The translations under genes were made by a program, and so were the position numbers. DNA of 64,000 nucleotides from Salticus scenicus (Eukaryota; Arthropoda; Arachnida; Araneae; Salticidae): assembly GCA_963930645.1 (NCBI GenBank), contig CAWVNO010002520.1:40201-104200 (forward strand), read 5' to 3'. Positions 1-12,129 of this stretch are shown here, one piece after another (the stretch's first letter is position 1; every line of letters begins with the position of its first letter). A model generated the notes under the pieces. That model was not told the DNA's origin. It made no database searches and saw nothing but the letters and a program-made list of their open reading frames with translations.

Positions 1-126
1 CCAGTCTCATCGACCGGTCTGGATCAAAGTCGTCCAGTGTAATGTGTTCCATGGACGCGAATTTGGAAAATGCCTACTCCTCAGAACCTTGGCGAAAACA
101 TATAATCGGGCTTTGGCGAGCGCGAG
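1..126. repeat. Left arm of a long-range inverted sequence
   Basis: Bases 46-100 match, inverted, 18685-18738 almost exactly (GGAAAATGCCTACTCC and CTCAGAACCTTGGCGA shared). CGACCGGT-like and GGATCAAA-like blocks also recur in both. Looks like two copies of one repeat in opposite orientation; the copy may start before the window. Confidence 0.6.
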
Positions 127-1141
127 TCATGATGATAGACGGTAGGGTTGCTCGCATGTCTGATGACAAGCGGACGTTAACGATAGAAATTTGTTCAATA
201 ATTTTAAATAAATTTTAGGTGCTTTTGTCTCCTGAATTAGATACTTTGAAGTATGATTTAAAACATTCATTTTGTATGGATTCATTTTGTATGAATAGCT
301 ATTTTTATTTTCTAAATAAGTTTCTAAACATTCATAGCCAATTGGAAACATGCTACATGTAAACAAATTGTCGTGTTTATATTATGTCCAGATAAACTTG
401 AAAAGAGATTGACGTATATTTATTTTGTGTGTGTGTGAAGAACTTATTGCAAGGTATGTTCACAACATTCAATGGTTTTATAATTTTTTGTTTAATGTCT
501 GTAAGTTGTATAAATGCCTAGAATTAATATTTCTTTTATTTTTTTAATTAAAAGATAATATTTTGTACATTATTCCTATAACATATTGAAATATTAGTAT
601 CTGATATTATATCCTGATGACTCATCTTATATCAGGTAATTTGTTTAGAAATTTGAAAACAAATTTGACTTAAAATTATGATATAATTGTGATCATTCTC
701 CTTTTAATTAGTATTTTAGGTAGATGTTTATTTTATTAAATATCAACAGTTGAAATGAAATTGGTCGAACTGATGATAACATGTAATTATCAGTTCAATA
801 ATTTTTATAATGATAATATTGATGAATATATTTATTACACACTACATTTTGAATATTATAGTGAGATATATTTACATAGAATAGATTGCATTATGTAGAC
901 TGCTGATTAAGTAGTACACATACATTCTGAGTGAAGTTAATTTGAATTTATAAAAACAAGAATTAATTTTTGTTAATTGTGAATAATAATACAGTTTATG
1001 GTATGACTTAGCGTGTTTTTAATAAATGAATAATTTGGCACAATTTTGCTATTATCCTTGGAATTTACAAACCTTTAGGAAAGGAAAGTTTATCAAAGAA
1101 TGCCATACTCAAAATGGCAGAAAATGAAATTGCATCAAAAT

Positions 1142-1187
<46 letters not shown>

Positions 1188-1250
1188 AAATGTATAAAGT
1201 ACAATTAAAAAAAAAAAAAAAAACAGTTGAAAAGCTCAAATCTATAAATA
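127..1250. other. AT-rich sequence without recognisable gene
   Basis: No coding exon or repeat boundary seen. Contains an A run of about 36 bp at 1146-1181 and a shorter one near 1208. Confidence 0.6.
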
Positions 1251-1258
1251 ATCACAGT

Positions 1259-1590
1259 TTAATTAAAGAAGATCAAAGAGAAATGAAGGAACAGTGTTTC
1301 TTGGAAAGTTCTCTAGTTATGAAGTTTATCCTATGCCAGCTGGACCATAGCTTCAGTGCACGAAATTGATTTTGTGCCTGTAGACGTGGGCTTGCTAGCG
1401 ATTTATATTAATATCGACATCAGATAGAAGAAGAAAGAGGAGGATAAGCTTATTGAAGACACGGTTCCTTGTGACATGCTGTAAATAAATCTGAAAATAG
1501 ATCAGCATTGAAATTTGACATTTGATTTTCTTGTATCCTTTTCAGTTGTTTGCCATTCGAACTTTTGTATGTTTTTTAATTTTATGGTAT
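1259..1590 (+). repeat. Dispersed repeat, copy 1 of a direct pair
   Basis: Shares with 2221-2555 an ordered set of blocks: AAAGTTCTC, GCCAGCTGGA, GTGCAC-AAATTG, GTGCCTGTAGA, GTGGGCTTGCTAGC, AAGCTTATTGAAGA, AACTTTTGTATGTTTTTTAA. No coding capacity. The pair is about 960 bp apart and flanks the 1671-2104 element. A third fragment (GGGTCTGCTAGC) is near 2960. Confidence 0.75.
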
Positions 1591-1670
1591 TTGTTTATAA
1601 AAGTTTTGTTATAGTTCATTTATTTTATTTATTTATTTATTATTATTATTTTTTTTTTAATTTGTAGATA

Positions 1671-2104
1671 GGGTAAGTGCACCAGTGATTGACACTTTTA
1701 GAGCAATCTCTGATGTTTTTAATGTTCTAGTCATCAGAAAATATTTTCAGAAATCTTAAGTTAGTACATATGGCATGAAAGACATTCAGAACCACATATA
1801 TGTTAAAATATATACATTTTATAACAATTATTTTTTTTATGAATTTTTATTTGACACCCACTCAATGTTCCAGTTATTGACACTGCCAGTTTTTCATTTT
1901 ATCAGTAATTGGACCCCTATGTTTCATTGTTTGACACTGCTAGATATTCATTTTATCAGTTATTAGCACCCTATGCTCCAGTGTTTGACAAAAAATGTTA
2001 AAATTCTTATACGTAAAATATGATTTTATTATTTTTCTTATTTATTAATTATTTCGGGATATATGTCAATTTGTGGAGCATGCCAATCACTGGAGCATCT
2101 ACCC
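1671..2104. mobile_element. 434-bp non-autonomous DNA transposon with TIRs
   Basis: Begins GGGTAAGTGCACCAGTGATTG and ends in the inverted counterpart (CAATCACTGGAGCATCTACCC). Flanks are ATA and TAT. Internal DNA repeats the terminal theme in about 50-bp steps (CAGTTATTGACACTGC; CATTTTATCAGT-ATT). No transposase. Superfamily undetermined. Confidence 0.7.
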
Positions 2105-2220
2105 TATAGCTTTATCTGACGAATTTGAAATAAGCAATTTCAGTGTATAAATCTATAGTTCCAAAAAAATTGCACATTATCCTTAAATATTAAAATATGT
2201 ATTTATATAGTTACTGTTTA

Positions 2221-2555
2221 AAAAAGACTGAAGAAGAAAAGAAAGAGCAGTTTTCCTCAGAAAGTTCTCCATTTGTAAAGTCTTTGCATCCTACGCCAGC
2301 TGGAACATATCTATAGTGCACAAAATTGTTTTCGTGCCTGTAGATGTGGGCTTGCTAGCTCATTTCATTAACACTGATGTCAGATGGAAGAAAAGGGAGG
2401 AAAAGCTTATTGAAGAAAGAAAGTTCATCATGACATGCAGTAAATAAATCTTTTCTTAAAATAGATAAACATTTATCATTTAATTTTCTTGCATTCTTTT
2501 GAATTGTTCGTCATTTGAACTTTTGTATGTTTTTTAATTTTATGGTGTTATTTAT
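2221..2555 (+). repeat. Dispersed repeat, copy 2 of a direct pair
   Basis: Direct, diverged copy of 1259-1590 (same block order, substitutions and small indels). 2556-2950 after it shows nothing recognisable. Confidence 0.75.
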
Positions 2556-3044
2556 TTTGCTATTACTTAATTTTTATGGTAATATTCAATTGTTTCATTC
2601 AAATCGAACATAGTTTGATCAATTAGCAACAATTCAGCTTTAGTCCAAAGAAAAAACACATTTTTCATTAATTGGCAACTTTTCGCTTAGACTCCCTGAC
2701 TCAGAATTTTACATATTACATATAAATTTAATAAGATAAAATTTTTAAAAATGCTCCATGCAAAATAATTTTTAATTCTTCTGCTGAGATCTTAATCATG
2801 AGAGATTTGGAGATTTAATCACCACACACCCAAAATTTTACAAATTTCATGAAAATTTTTAAGTTATACTTCATTTTTAACAAATTGTTTTTGAAGACTC
2901 AGCCTCATCTAGTAAATTTTAAAATTACAATTTAAGTATACAATATTTGTTGCTGCAGCTATGGGTCTGCTAGCATATTTCACATATATCATGAAACGGA
3001 AGAAAACAACAGAAGAGAAAATAAGAAAGAAATGGCATTTTAAA

Positions 3045-3200
3045 GTAATAAGCACACAACTTTGAATAAACACCATAAAATGCTATAAATTCACAATAAT
3101 TGTTTTGGATCGAAAGAATACCTGACCCTTCATCAGGCGAACAAAGGAAGCACGAGTGCTGCAAGCAAAGTGGCAACACATGCTGCCGCTTTGATATCAG
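3045..3200 (+). mobile_element. Fold-back family fragment (one arm)
   Basis: CTTTGAATAAACACCATAAA followed by AATTGTTT, TTCATCAGGC and CACGAGTGCTG, the same order as the left arm of the 4786-5075 element. Only one arm is evident. 3200-3600 beyond it holds no recognised gene; an 82-codon frame there lacks an early ATG and homology. Confidence 0.6.
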
Positions 3201-3655
3201 CATTTGTGCTTACTGATAGTGACACGATCTAATTAAAGAGAAAGCAAGAGACAGAAGAAAACATCCACTACTGATGGCATGGACCACGAGGAAGTAAGCT
3301 GACAAAGGAGGAAACCCCCTCACAAAAGCAACTATTCAGACTTCCATAAAGCTGTAATGTAAGGTTACAAAAATTTTCAGCAAATCGCTAAAATTGATGC
3401 CAAGATCAACATTTGCGTCAACTACAAACTTGGCAGCCTGACGAGATTAGTAATCGAATTTGGTGACAAATATTGCTTCAGGAGAGCCAGAATTTGTAAA
3501 CCTTTTCTCAATTTGAACAGAATTATTTGTTTTGGTAAAATGTATCATTTCTCACCACTAATTTTTGCCTACAAGAATAAAAGAAAGCAATTTATACTGA
3601 AATGATTTTCATTGAACACTAAGCTGTGTTTATTATTTAAACTTAAAAACTTGTT

Positions 3656-3840
3656 CACATACCATAAAATTAATAAAACCACTACCAGTTTCAAAAGGAC
3701 ATGGTCTTTCTTCTTCAGGTGCAAAGCACTTGCTATTACCTTGGGGAAAAAAGCAAGACTAGTGGTTTTTGTACCTGAAGAGAAGAAAGGCCATGTCTTT
3801 TCGAAACTGGTAACGCTTTCATAATTTTATGGTGTATGAA
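3656..3840. mobile_element. Fold-back (hairpin) element
   Basis: Arms of about 45 bp pair closely (ACCAGTTTCAAAAGGACATG with CATGTCTTTTCGAAACTGGT; CTTCTTCAGGT with ACCTGAAGA), around a loop of about 40 bp. The pairing continues outward into CATACCATAAAATTA / TAATTTTATGGTGTATG. Ends resemble those of the TTTGAATAAACACCATA family nearby. Confidence 0.75.
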
Positions 3841-3849
3841 AAAGTTTTT

Positions 3850-4780
3850 TATATTTAAATATTCATTGTGCACCAGTTTTTTTATTTTTGTACTGTCTAA
3901 GCTGAGTATTTGCCAATGGTATTTTCTGTAATAAGCCATAGAAAATTCCTGAAAAATTTACAATTCGTGGTATATATAATCTTATCATCAGGACTGAGTT
4001 GTGGTTGGAGTAGCTTTTTTTTTTTTTTGCTTGTTTTCAGGAATGTTCATGGACTAGAACCTGCCTGTTTATTTACAAATCAATTACCTCACACAAAAAT
4101 ATCAATGTTTCCATAACCATATGTATATTCCAATAGATGTATAAGGAAGTCGTGGTGTCCACGTCAGATTCTTTTTTTTTTTTTTTTTAATGCTAGCTAA
4201 GCAAGCATACATGTATGGTACCGTGACCACTGCTATACAGATTTTCATGCAAAATGTGTAAGTTGTATCCAGTGATGTTTTTTTCTCTTTTGGTTTTAAT
4301 GGTTGCAAAGTGAGTTCACATGCATGGAAGTGATCGCTACTATACAGATTTCTATGCCTAGTGAAACAGCTCAATTTTAAATATTTGTTTTATTAATCTT
4401 ATAAATAGGCTTCCATATTAAGGAAGTATTGATAAAAAATATGTACAACTGTATTAAAATATAGCTATAATTTATTAAAATGAATGTACGTGTAAGATCG
4501 TTAAGGCAATTAATTCATCATTTAATAAAGATTTTCCTTTTCAAGTTTAAATTATTAATATAAATATGGCTGCAATATTGACAAGTAAGTTATACTAGGG
4601 TGCCTTGATAGAAAGAATGACAACAAACGAAGGACTGTCATTGGCTAAAATTTCTATTTTACCAAATCTATGAAAAAAAAAAAAAAAAAATGATCAGGTG
4701 TACTTTGAAAATTAAGTGAATGACAGTAAATTTTACTCTTTAATTTTTTTTTATTTATTTTTTAATAGGAAAATGTATTA
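3850..4780. other. AT-rich sequence without recognisable gene
   Basis: Nothing supportable beyond homopolymer runs (T runs at 4016 and 4171, A run at 4673). 4195-4370 has two loosely similar segments (ACC-TGCTATACAGATTT). Confidence 0.5.
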
Positions 4781-4785
4781 TTACT

Positions 4786-4843
4786 AAGTACAAAACTTTT
4801 TGAATAAACACCATAGAAGCAAACACTCGCAACAATTGTTTCA

Positions 4844-4878
<35 letters not shown>

Positions 4879-5075
4879 CATCAGGCAAAAAAAAAGTACA
4901 CACGAGTGCTGTAAAAGAAGCGACAACACACTGTTGCAGGTTGCACTGTGTTGCTGCTTTGTTACAGCACTCGTGCCTACTTTATTCCCTTGACGAATGG
5001 CTAGGTTTTCTTTTGACCCGAAACAACTGTTGGAAGTTCTTGCTTTTATGGTGTTTATTCAAAGTTTTGTAATTA
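4786..5075. mobile_element. Fold-back MITE, complete copy of the ACACCATA family
   Basis: Outer ends are ACAAAACTTTTTGAATAAAC and the inverted GTTTATTCAAAGTTTTGT. Inside, matching arms carry ACACCATA, CAACAATTGTTTC / AAACAACTGTTG, CTTCATCAGGC / GACGAATGG and CACGAGTGCTGT / ACAGCACTCGTG, meeting at TGTTGCAGGTTGCACTGTG. Length about 290 bp, no coding capacity. An A run interrupts the left arm. Confidence 0.8.
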
Positions 5076-5116
5076 TTACTTTTAAACGCCAGTTCTTTGA
5101 TGCTCTTTTATAATGT

Positions 5117-6650
5117 ACTAGCAGGCTTTGCCTGCTTCCTGCTTCGCTGGTCATTATATTGAAATGAATTTTCAAAACGCTATACCATTAATAATTTAAA
5201 AAAATCATTGAAATCAGTCAAAATCTAAGTTAAAGTTCTCGCTACCTTCGGTAAAGGTTTTTCCACTTTCCACACTTCACAAAATCCCTTTATAGTACAT
5301 GTTGCATACACATACCTAACCAACACATTAAAAATCAGGATCCTGAGATTATTTGAAGCAGCACTACATTTTAAAATATGTTTTTACCCCCTCCCCACTC
5401 TTAAATGGAAGAAGGAGGAGGGAATTTTGCTAAATAATTTTATATTATGAGTTCGATATATATAACTGACCCACACATCGAAAATCTCTTTCTTAAGATA
5501 ATTTACTGCAGAGTTACGCATGAAGAGTTACTGCAGAGTTTACTCCCACCCCTAAGGGGAGGTAGTGTGGAAATTCACATAATAACTTTGTTGTGTGTGT
5601 GGAATATGCATAAGCAGTCCACACATCAAAAATTGCCATTCTAAGATTATTTGGAACAGAGTTACGCATGCAAACATGTTTTTTAATCTCCCCCCCAACC
5701 CTCAAGTGGGGAGATGGCACGGAATTTCAAATAATGTCTTTGTAGTTTGTGTGTGTTGAATACACATAACCAATCGACATATCAAAAAATCACTTTCATG
5801 AGATAATTTCATAGTTGCTGTTTTTAATCTTTTAAATCAAAATTCACATTGGTATTTTTAAATGGAATACGTTATATATATTTTTGACGATTAGTATTAC
5901 TAAAACCAGCTATAAAATTTTTCCAGTCTGAAGTCCCCGCCAAAAACAGTAGACTTGGTATCTATGTACTTTGGAGTAGTTACACTTTAAAAGGTGCTTT
6001 TGCCCCCTACTCAACACCCTTAAGGGGAGGAAATGGGAAATTTCACAAAATACCTTCATAGTGTGTGTTGGAAACTCATAACCAGCCCGCACATAAAAAA
6101 TCACCTAAGATAGTTCGGAGCAGATTTGCACTTGGAAATATGTTTTCTCCTCTCCAACCCCCAAGGGGGATAATGTGGAATTTTACAAAATCTCTTTGTA
6201 GTATATGTCTTGAGAACACATAGTCAATCGACATGTTAAAAAATCACTACCCTGAGATAATTTGGAGCGGAGTTATTCTTATAAACATATTTTTGCCTCC
6301 CTATCCACCTGCAAAGGAGGGAGGAAGAAATTGCGTACAAATCCCTTTACAATGCGTGTTGGGAAGGCATAAACAACCGACACATAAAATTAATCTTGCT
6401 GAGATAATTTGAAGCAAAGTTATGCTTGGAAACATGTTTATTGCCCCCTCCCCCCCCCCCAATTGGGAACTTTTGCAAAATCCCATTACAATAGGTGTCA
6501 GGCACACATTAATAAGCCACACACTAAAATTTGTGATTCTATATATTTCCCCAGACAAATTTAGTGCTAAAAGGGGGACTTGAATTTGCCCCCTCGTAAC
6601 TTCTCCCCAAAATCGAAAATTGCAGAAAACCAATAATGATTTTTTGGAAA
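5117..6650 (+). mobile_element. Helitron/DINE-like element, copy a
   Basis: Starts ACTAGCAGGCTTTGCC then CTTCGCTGGTCATTATATT and AAATGAATTTTCAAAACG, the head shared with copies at 7166, 38431, 62914 and 63945. Most of the body is a minisatellite (next entry). No Rep/helicase coding. The class is inferred from conserved 5' head, absence of TIRs, internal minisatellites and tandem abutting of copies; not proven. Confidence 0.55.
5330..6580 (+). repeat. Minisatellite of about 145-bp units
   Basis: Roughly eight degenerate units. Each carries GAGATAATTTGGAGCAGAG, TTACGC-TG-AAACATG, a C-rich CCCCCTCCCCAACCC stretch with AAGGGGAGG, GTGGAATTTCACAAAATC, TTTGTAGTGTGTGTTG, and ACACATAACCAATCGACA-AT. 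One unit near 5800-5960 is interrupted. Related units occur at about 14015-14100 and 15525-15600. Confidence 0.75.
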
Positions 6651-6711
6651 TATCCTCAAGTTGACTCTTAGTAGTTTTCTATATCTTTGTGCTATTATTG
6701 GTAGAGTTTAA

Positions 6712-6950
6712 CCCTCGCTTTCCCAAGATGGGTTAAACTTTGACCCCATTTTGAAGTGAAATTTAGTTAAGCCCGCCTCATTCAAGAAGTGCGCTAATTC
6801 GTCAGGAGATAGCAAACATAACCAGTGGAATGTTGCAACTTCTAAATTGTACAAAAAGGTGCTGTGCTGGTGATTTTCGCCAAACATGCAGAGCGGCACC
6901 TGAAAGCGATTTTTCTGCAGTAACGCCTTGATGTTGGGAAAGCGAGGCTT
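6712..6950. repeat. Small inverted-repeat element
   Basis: CCTCGCTTTCCCA near 6713 is inverted as TGGGAAAGCGAGG near 6935, about 235 bp apart, a MITE-like arrangement without clear target duplication. Confidence 0.4.
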
Positions 6951-7165
6951 AATTAAAAAATGCGTATTTTCTAAATTTGCCTCCAAAAATCATTTTTACC
7001 AACATAACTAAAAATTTCTCAATAATAAAAATTTAATTTTCAAATATTTTTTTTTTTTTGTCCACATTCAAGTTGTAACAATATAAAAGGCTACAAAAAA
7101 GGCCTCTGAATGGAGAATTGTTTGCATGAAATTTTAAAAATGAAAGGTTATATATATATATATAT

Positions 7166-8690
7166 ACTAGCAGGCTTTGCCCGCTTCGCTGGTCACTATA
7201 TCTAAAGGAAACTCTTTTCTATATAGCTTTATTAAAAAAATAAAAAAAAATGCTGAAATCAATCAAAAGCTCGCTTTGAGTTCCCGCTGCCTTTGGCATC
7301 GAACTGTTCATCCTCGCAGTCTCCGGTGCCTGTCCCTATTGCCTGCGAGAATAGCTTACCCGTGGGCTTCCATTTGGGTGCTTATCATATATGACAGTTT
7401 CGATACAGACAGTATCGAAAAATTTGAAGTAGCTTTTTTATATTTGAATACCAATTACATAAGAACAACATTATGCGTGATGTACATAATATTTGCTTTC
7501 AAGTTATTTCCTATATTTATTTGATTTAATCGATGAACCATAAAATGACAGCAATTTCAAGCCAAATTTAATATTACAATATGCTATGATCGGCTACGTC
7601 TATCGCATGAGACAATTATTATTTTTTTATGGTTATATATACTTCATTCATAGTTAATAGTAGTTGGTATATAAAAAAATAAATTAATTAATATGTAAAC
7701 CTCATCATGGTACAAACTTAATATAGCTCCCATTGACGTTATTTGAATTTTGTCGCCGTTTTAGACCAAAATATAATTCATGCGATTATTGTTCCTATAT
7801 CTTTCTATCTCTTTCTCTTTTTCAATACTTTATAATTTAGTTATATTTTTGATGAGCTACTTGGCTTTAAGAGGCTGTCCTAGGCAAAATATGTCCGATC
7901 TGCATCAGCATCAAAATTTAAAAATTTGTCCAGTATTATCAATAAGTAAATACTTTTAATATAATGCTGAATTATCTTTTATGCCTAGCGTAATTCATCC
8001 GTGCAATATATATACATATAAAGTTGAGGTAAATAAAAAATGCTATGAAATAAAATTCAGATCATATTACTATTAATATTTTATTTTAATTATAAAGGCG
8101 TTATTTTCTCATTCACCAATTTAACATTTAGTAATTTTTATTTTTCGCGTGAAAGTATATTTCATTTTATGTTGAAAAAAATAAATAAATAAAAATACTT
8201 CGTAAACATTTTTGGCAACAATTAAAAATTTAAATGGCTTATATTAAGGTAATTACCAGTTTATTATTTTCATATTTTAATTAATTTTAAAAAATCTAAT
8301 CAAATAGTAGCATATGTCCTATTTCAGATTATTATCTATCTTGGTACCAAATTTTATCCAGATCCTAAATAGTAGCATATGTCCTATTCCAGATTATTAT
8401 CTATCTCGGTACCAATTTTTATCCAGATCCGTTTAACCGTTGTGACGTGATTGAATAACAAACATCCATACATCCAACGGACAACTCACGCCATCTAGGT
8501 AGAAAAGTTGTTGAAAGAGTTGGTTAAAAATTAATTAAGAAAGAACTAATTAAGTTACAACTTTCATTAATAGATAAAAACCTATTCGCAGACCTACCGA
8601 ATGTACATACAAAATTTCATTAAAATAGGTTAAGCCGTTTTGGAGGAGTATGGTAACAAACACTGTGCACGAGAATTTTATATATTAGAT
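7166..8690 (+). mobile_element. Helitron/DINE-like element, copy b, inside a TA microsatellite
   Basis: Begins ACTAGCAGGCTTTGCCCGCT directly after a (TA)n tract and ends at about 8688 with AAATTTCATTAAAATAGG, GTATGGTAACAAACACTG, TTTTATATATTAGA followed by (TA)n again. The head has the shared TTCGCTGGTCACTATAT and CCCGCTGCCT-GGCA blocks. A local direct duplication (AGTAGCATATGTCCTATT) is at 8306 and 8371. No intact coding region. Confidence 0.5.
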
Positions 8691-8699
8691 ATATATATA

Positions 8700-9470
8700 T
8701 ATATTAAGATTATATAAATACTTTTAAATGTTTGGACATAGTTCATTTTTACTAAAGCAAGATTATTACTGAAATAAATTGAGTTAAAAATCATTTACAT
8801 AAAAATAATTAGAAATTTCATTCAAAGGAAGAGATTATAATACATGCAATTAATCATATTATCAATGTAATCAATCTATACCTGCACAAACATTTGAATT
8901 AGTTAAATTTTTAGAAAGTGAGCCTTATTTATTTATTAATCTAAATAAGTAAATAGAAGAAAATCAATGTGTTGCTATTTTAAAAAATCAATAAATAAAT
9001 AAAACTGTGCATGCTATACTTAATTTCAGAGTTAGGCAAAGAAAAAAAACTCTGCATTAATCAAAATTAATATTACCTAACAAACATTTTACTTAATTAC
9101 TTATGTTAGTAATTACTTAAGTACATCATTACTTTACCAAGGATTACGATTTTTTTCCCCTTTACGAAAATGAGACAGAAAGAAAGAATACTTCAGAAGA
9201 AATATGTAAAAGTATAAATTAATTTATTTGAATAAAAATAATTTATATTGAATAACGAAAAATATTGAATGATAAAGTTAATAAATTAGTTGAGAAATTT
9301 ATTATGATACGTTTACATATTGGTAAAAAAAGTTATCTGTAATAAATTTGTATTTTTATTTAGCACATTTTAAACACAAAAGAAAAAAAAAAAATGTCTT
9401 CTGTAAAATAATCGCTTTTCATTCAATTAAATGTGAAGAAAATTATTTTTTTTTATTAAACAAAATGTTT
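8700..9470. other. AT-rich sequence without recognisable gene
   Basis: No exon-like or repeat-boundary signal recognised. Confidence 0.5.
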
Positions 9471-9476
9471 TAGGCA

Positions 9477-9690
9477 GGCATACTATTGTAACAATCGCAG
9501 CTATCGTAGATCACAAGTCGGATCGTAGTCGTAATTTTGATACAAATGTAACGCCATCGGCCATATTGGATCGTAAAGTTGTGATTGTTGACATAAAAAT
9601 TTGCGACTGCCTGCGCTCTCCCGTAAGCTCTCACAAGCCTCTCACAAGTAAAATGGCGGATATTAGGGGGGTTGATCAATGAGAAATAAA
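9477..9690 (+). repeat. Terminal-like repeat GGCATACTATTGTAAC, plus orientation
   Basis: GGCATACTATTGTAACAATC then GCAGCTATCGTA and GATCACAAGTC. The same block appears inverted ending at 18526 and at 20228. GC content rises locally to about 9680. Either one end of a large element or a solitary copy. Confidence 0.6.
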
Positions 9691-11570
9691 ATATTACTCC
9701 GTGGTGGAGTGTTATTATTCATACAGAAAATGAAATTAAAACCTTTGTATAATTTTAAAATGACAAGATTTACTTCATTAAACGTGATATCGCACAAACA
9801 CGAAAACGTCCAATATTGTTCATTTTATGATTCATTATTTAAAACATCGCAATAACTTGTATAATAATGTGAGATGAACAGCATATTTCTGATTTTTTAT
9901 AATTATTATAATTATTATTACTGTTATTATTAACTGTATGTATATTATTTTGTATCGTTTGTTCCTTGTTAAAAAAGTCATACTATATTTTTACACTAAT
10001 GGTACTGAATGCGTTAAGTATTCCTTAAATATCATTCACAGGTATAAATGAATTCTTTTAGTAATACATATATGATATACTTATTAATAAGTCTTTCCTC
10101 GCCATTCTTTCTGCAGACAAGTAGGAAGTTTTAGTGATTTTGCATGTTAAGTAGTTTGACCCCTAATTTATCACAGAAGTCATTAAATAATATAAAGCAG
10201 CTTGATACAACTACAAACCTAAATTCTAAATTGATTTTCATCAAAATTATTTAAATTGTAGAGTTAAAATTCTTATTAGGAAAAAGAAAAACTCTATATG
10301 TGGGGAATTAATTTTGTATCTAAAAGTAGATTATGAGAGAGTTACTTTCTAGAATTTTTAAGCTGTTGATGAAATGCTAAAATTCATTAATGTAATTTTT
10401 TTTTTATTCACAAAATTTATATAGTCTAATTTTTATAAGATTATTGTAACTCCTACATTCTTGAGATATTTTAACTCCTACAATATTTTAAGCATTAAAA
10501 TTCAGAAATATTCTTTAAAGTTTCAACTTTCCAAATTTAGGTATATACTATACATTATGTTTACTTTAATTTTTTTATTGAATTGAAACATTTATGTTTA
10601 ATAGTTTTAATGTAAGTAATGATTTAAAAGCATGGGATCAAATTCATCATTTGAGATAAAAATGTTTCCACCACTTGTGCAAAGTAGCTTTTGAATTGGT
10701 TTTTATAATCATTTTCATTCAATTTTGTGTCCTCTAAAATGACCTCTTTTTCAAAATTGAATGTTTTCTATTTTCTTATAAAATAAAAGACATTGCATAT
10801 TTTCTCCTCTTTTACCAATAAAAAATTCTCATCACCTTATACGAAAAAAATAGAGTAAGATAATCATGTTTTGTGGCGAGTAGTTTTTTTTTTCAGTGAG
10901 TATAATATACGTTGAAATTTTGGGCTCTGATACTGCTATCCCACTTAAATTTTAAAACACTTTATTATGAAAGGTGCTACATTGAGTAAGAAAATGTTAC
11001 ATATATATATATTTTTTTTTTCTAATAAAATCTTCATGTAATGCAGAGTTAAATAAATGCCTTGCTTAGTAGGGGATCTAATAATATCTTATGTGTTTAA
11101 ATTTTGAGTTATTTTTGAAATATTTCTGGGTTATTCTTTTATAGATAAAATAATTTATTGTGCTTTAAGTTACATTGAATGAAATTAAAAGGTTTGTAAT
11201 CCAGCTATCTCACTGTTTCAATTAATTAATAAATTGCTTAATTTAAGATTTTAAATTAGTGTTTTTTCATGATTTAAGGAGAGGGGGGGGGGTATGAATT
11301 TTCTTGCTGTTAATTTAGATTTTTTTTTTTTTTACTTGTTGCATTGGCATTTTATAAGACAACTTGTTGTTACAATACACTTTTAAAGCAAAAGAAAAAA
11401 AAAAAGTCAAATAAATTTGGGTTTTGCTTTGTATAGAGGGCACGCATAATTTTGATTTACTTATTGGTGAATTGATTCACAAGAGTTGTTTTTCACTTTT
11501 AAGATTTTGAACTTTGTGTGTAAAATGATTTTTTTTTTTTTTTTTTTGGGGGGGGGAAAGGGGGGAACAC
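9691..11570. other. AT-rich sequence without recognisable gene
   Basis: Only homopolymer tracts, including G9 at 11284 and mixed T/G tract at 11528-11558. No supported exon. Confidence 0.5.
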
Positions 11571-11595
11571 TGCTCTGCAAAAAGAAAAAAAAATT

Positions 11596-12125
11596 TGACA
11601 TCTGATACCATTCTTGCTCAACTTATGTGAAATGACCTCCTGAATCCGAATGTGACTCCCATTTTGCCTAGTCACCCACCGTTTTCTAGATACACTACCT
11701 CCTCTCTGATTTTTTTCCCTGTTTGATAATTTTATGACCATGAATTTGATTTGAAGAATTAAAAATAATTTAACACCTAAAAGCAAAAAAAATATATAGT
11801 TTAAAAAATAACATTAATAACAGATTAAAAAAATATAAGATATGTAATGCATAATTTCAGTTTCCTACCCAAAATTTTCCCCTTGTCGCAAATGTCAATA
11901 TTTTAGAATTTTCCAACTCTGTAACCCCTCAGAAGGCATTTAATGGTTAAAATAATCCTCTCCCCTCCTAGAAATCAAATTCATAGCCATAAAATCACTG
12001 AAAAATGATAAAAAAATAGGGTGCCATTCCTAAAAAACGGTGGGTGATAGGGCAAAATGGGCATCATATTCGAATTCAGGAAGTCATTTTACATAAGAAT
12101 ATACTGAAATGGTGTCAGAGGCAAC
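11596..12125. mobile_element. Large fold-back element
   Basis: Two arms of about 150 bp, 11596-11760 and 11975-12125, are inverted copies: TCACCCACCGTTTTCTAGA vs ACGGTGGGTGATAGGGCAAA, CATTTTGCC vs GGCAAAATG, GACCTCCTGAATCCGAAT vs ATTCGAATTCAGGAAGTC, ATGAATTTGAT vs ATCAAATTCAT. The loop is about 215 bp. No coding capacity. Confidence 0.8.
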
Positions 12126-12129
12126 TTTC

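Noticed and set aside
3360..3604. 82-codon open stretch on the plus strand
   Set aside because: Begins after a stop without an early ATG, no family recognised, no clear splice sites; chance is likely.
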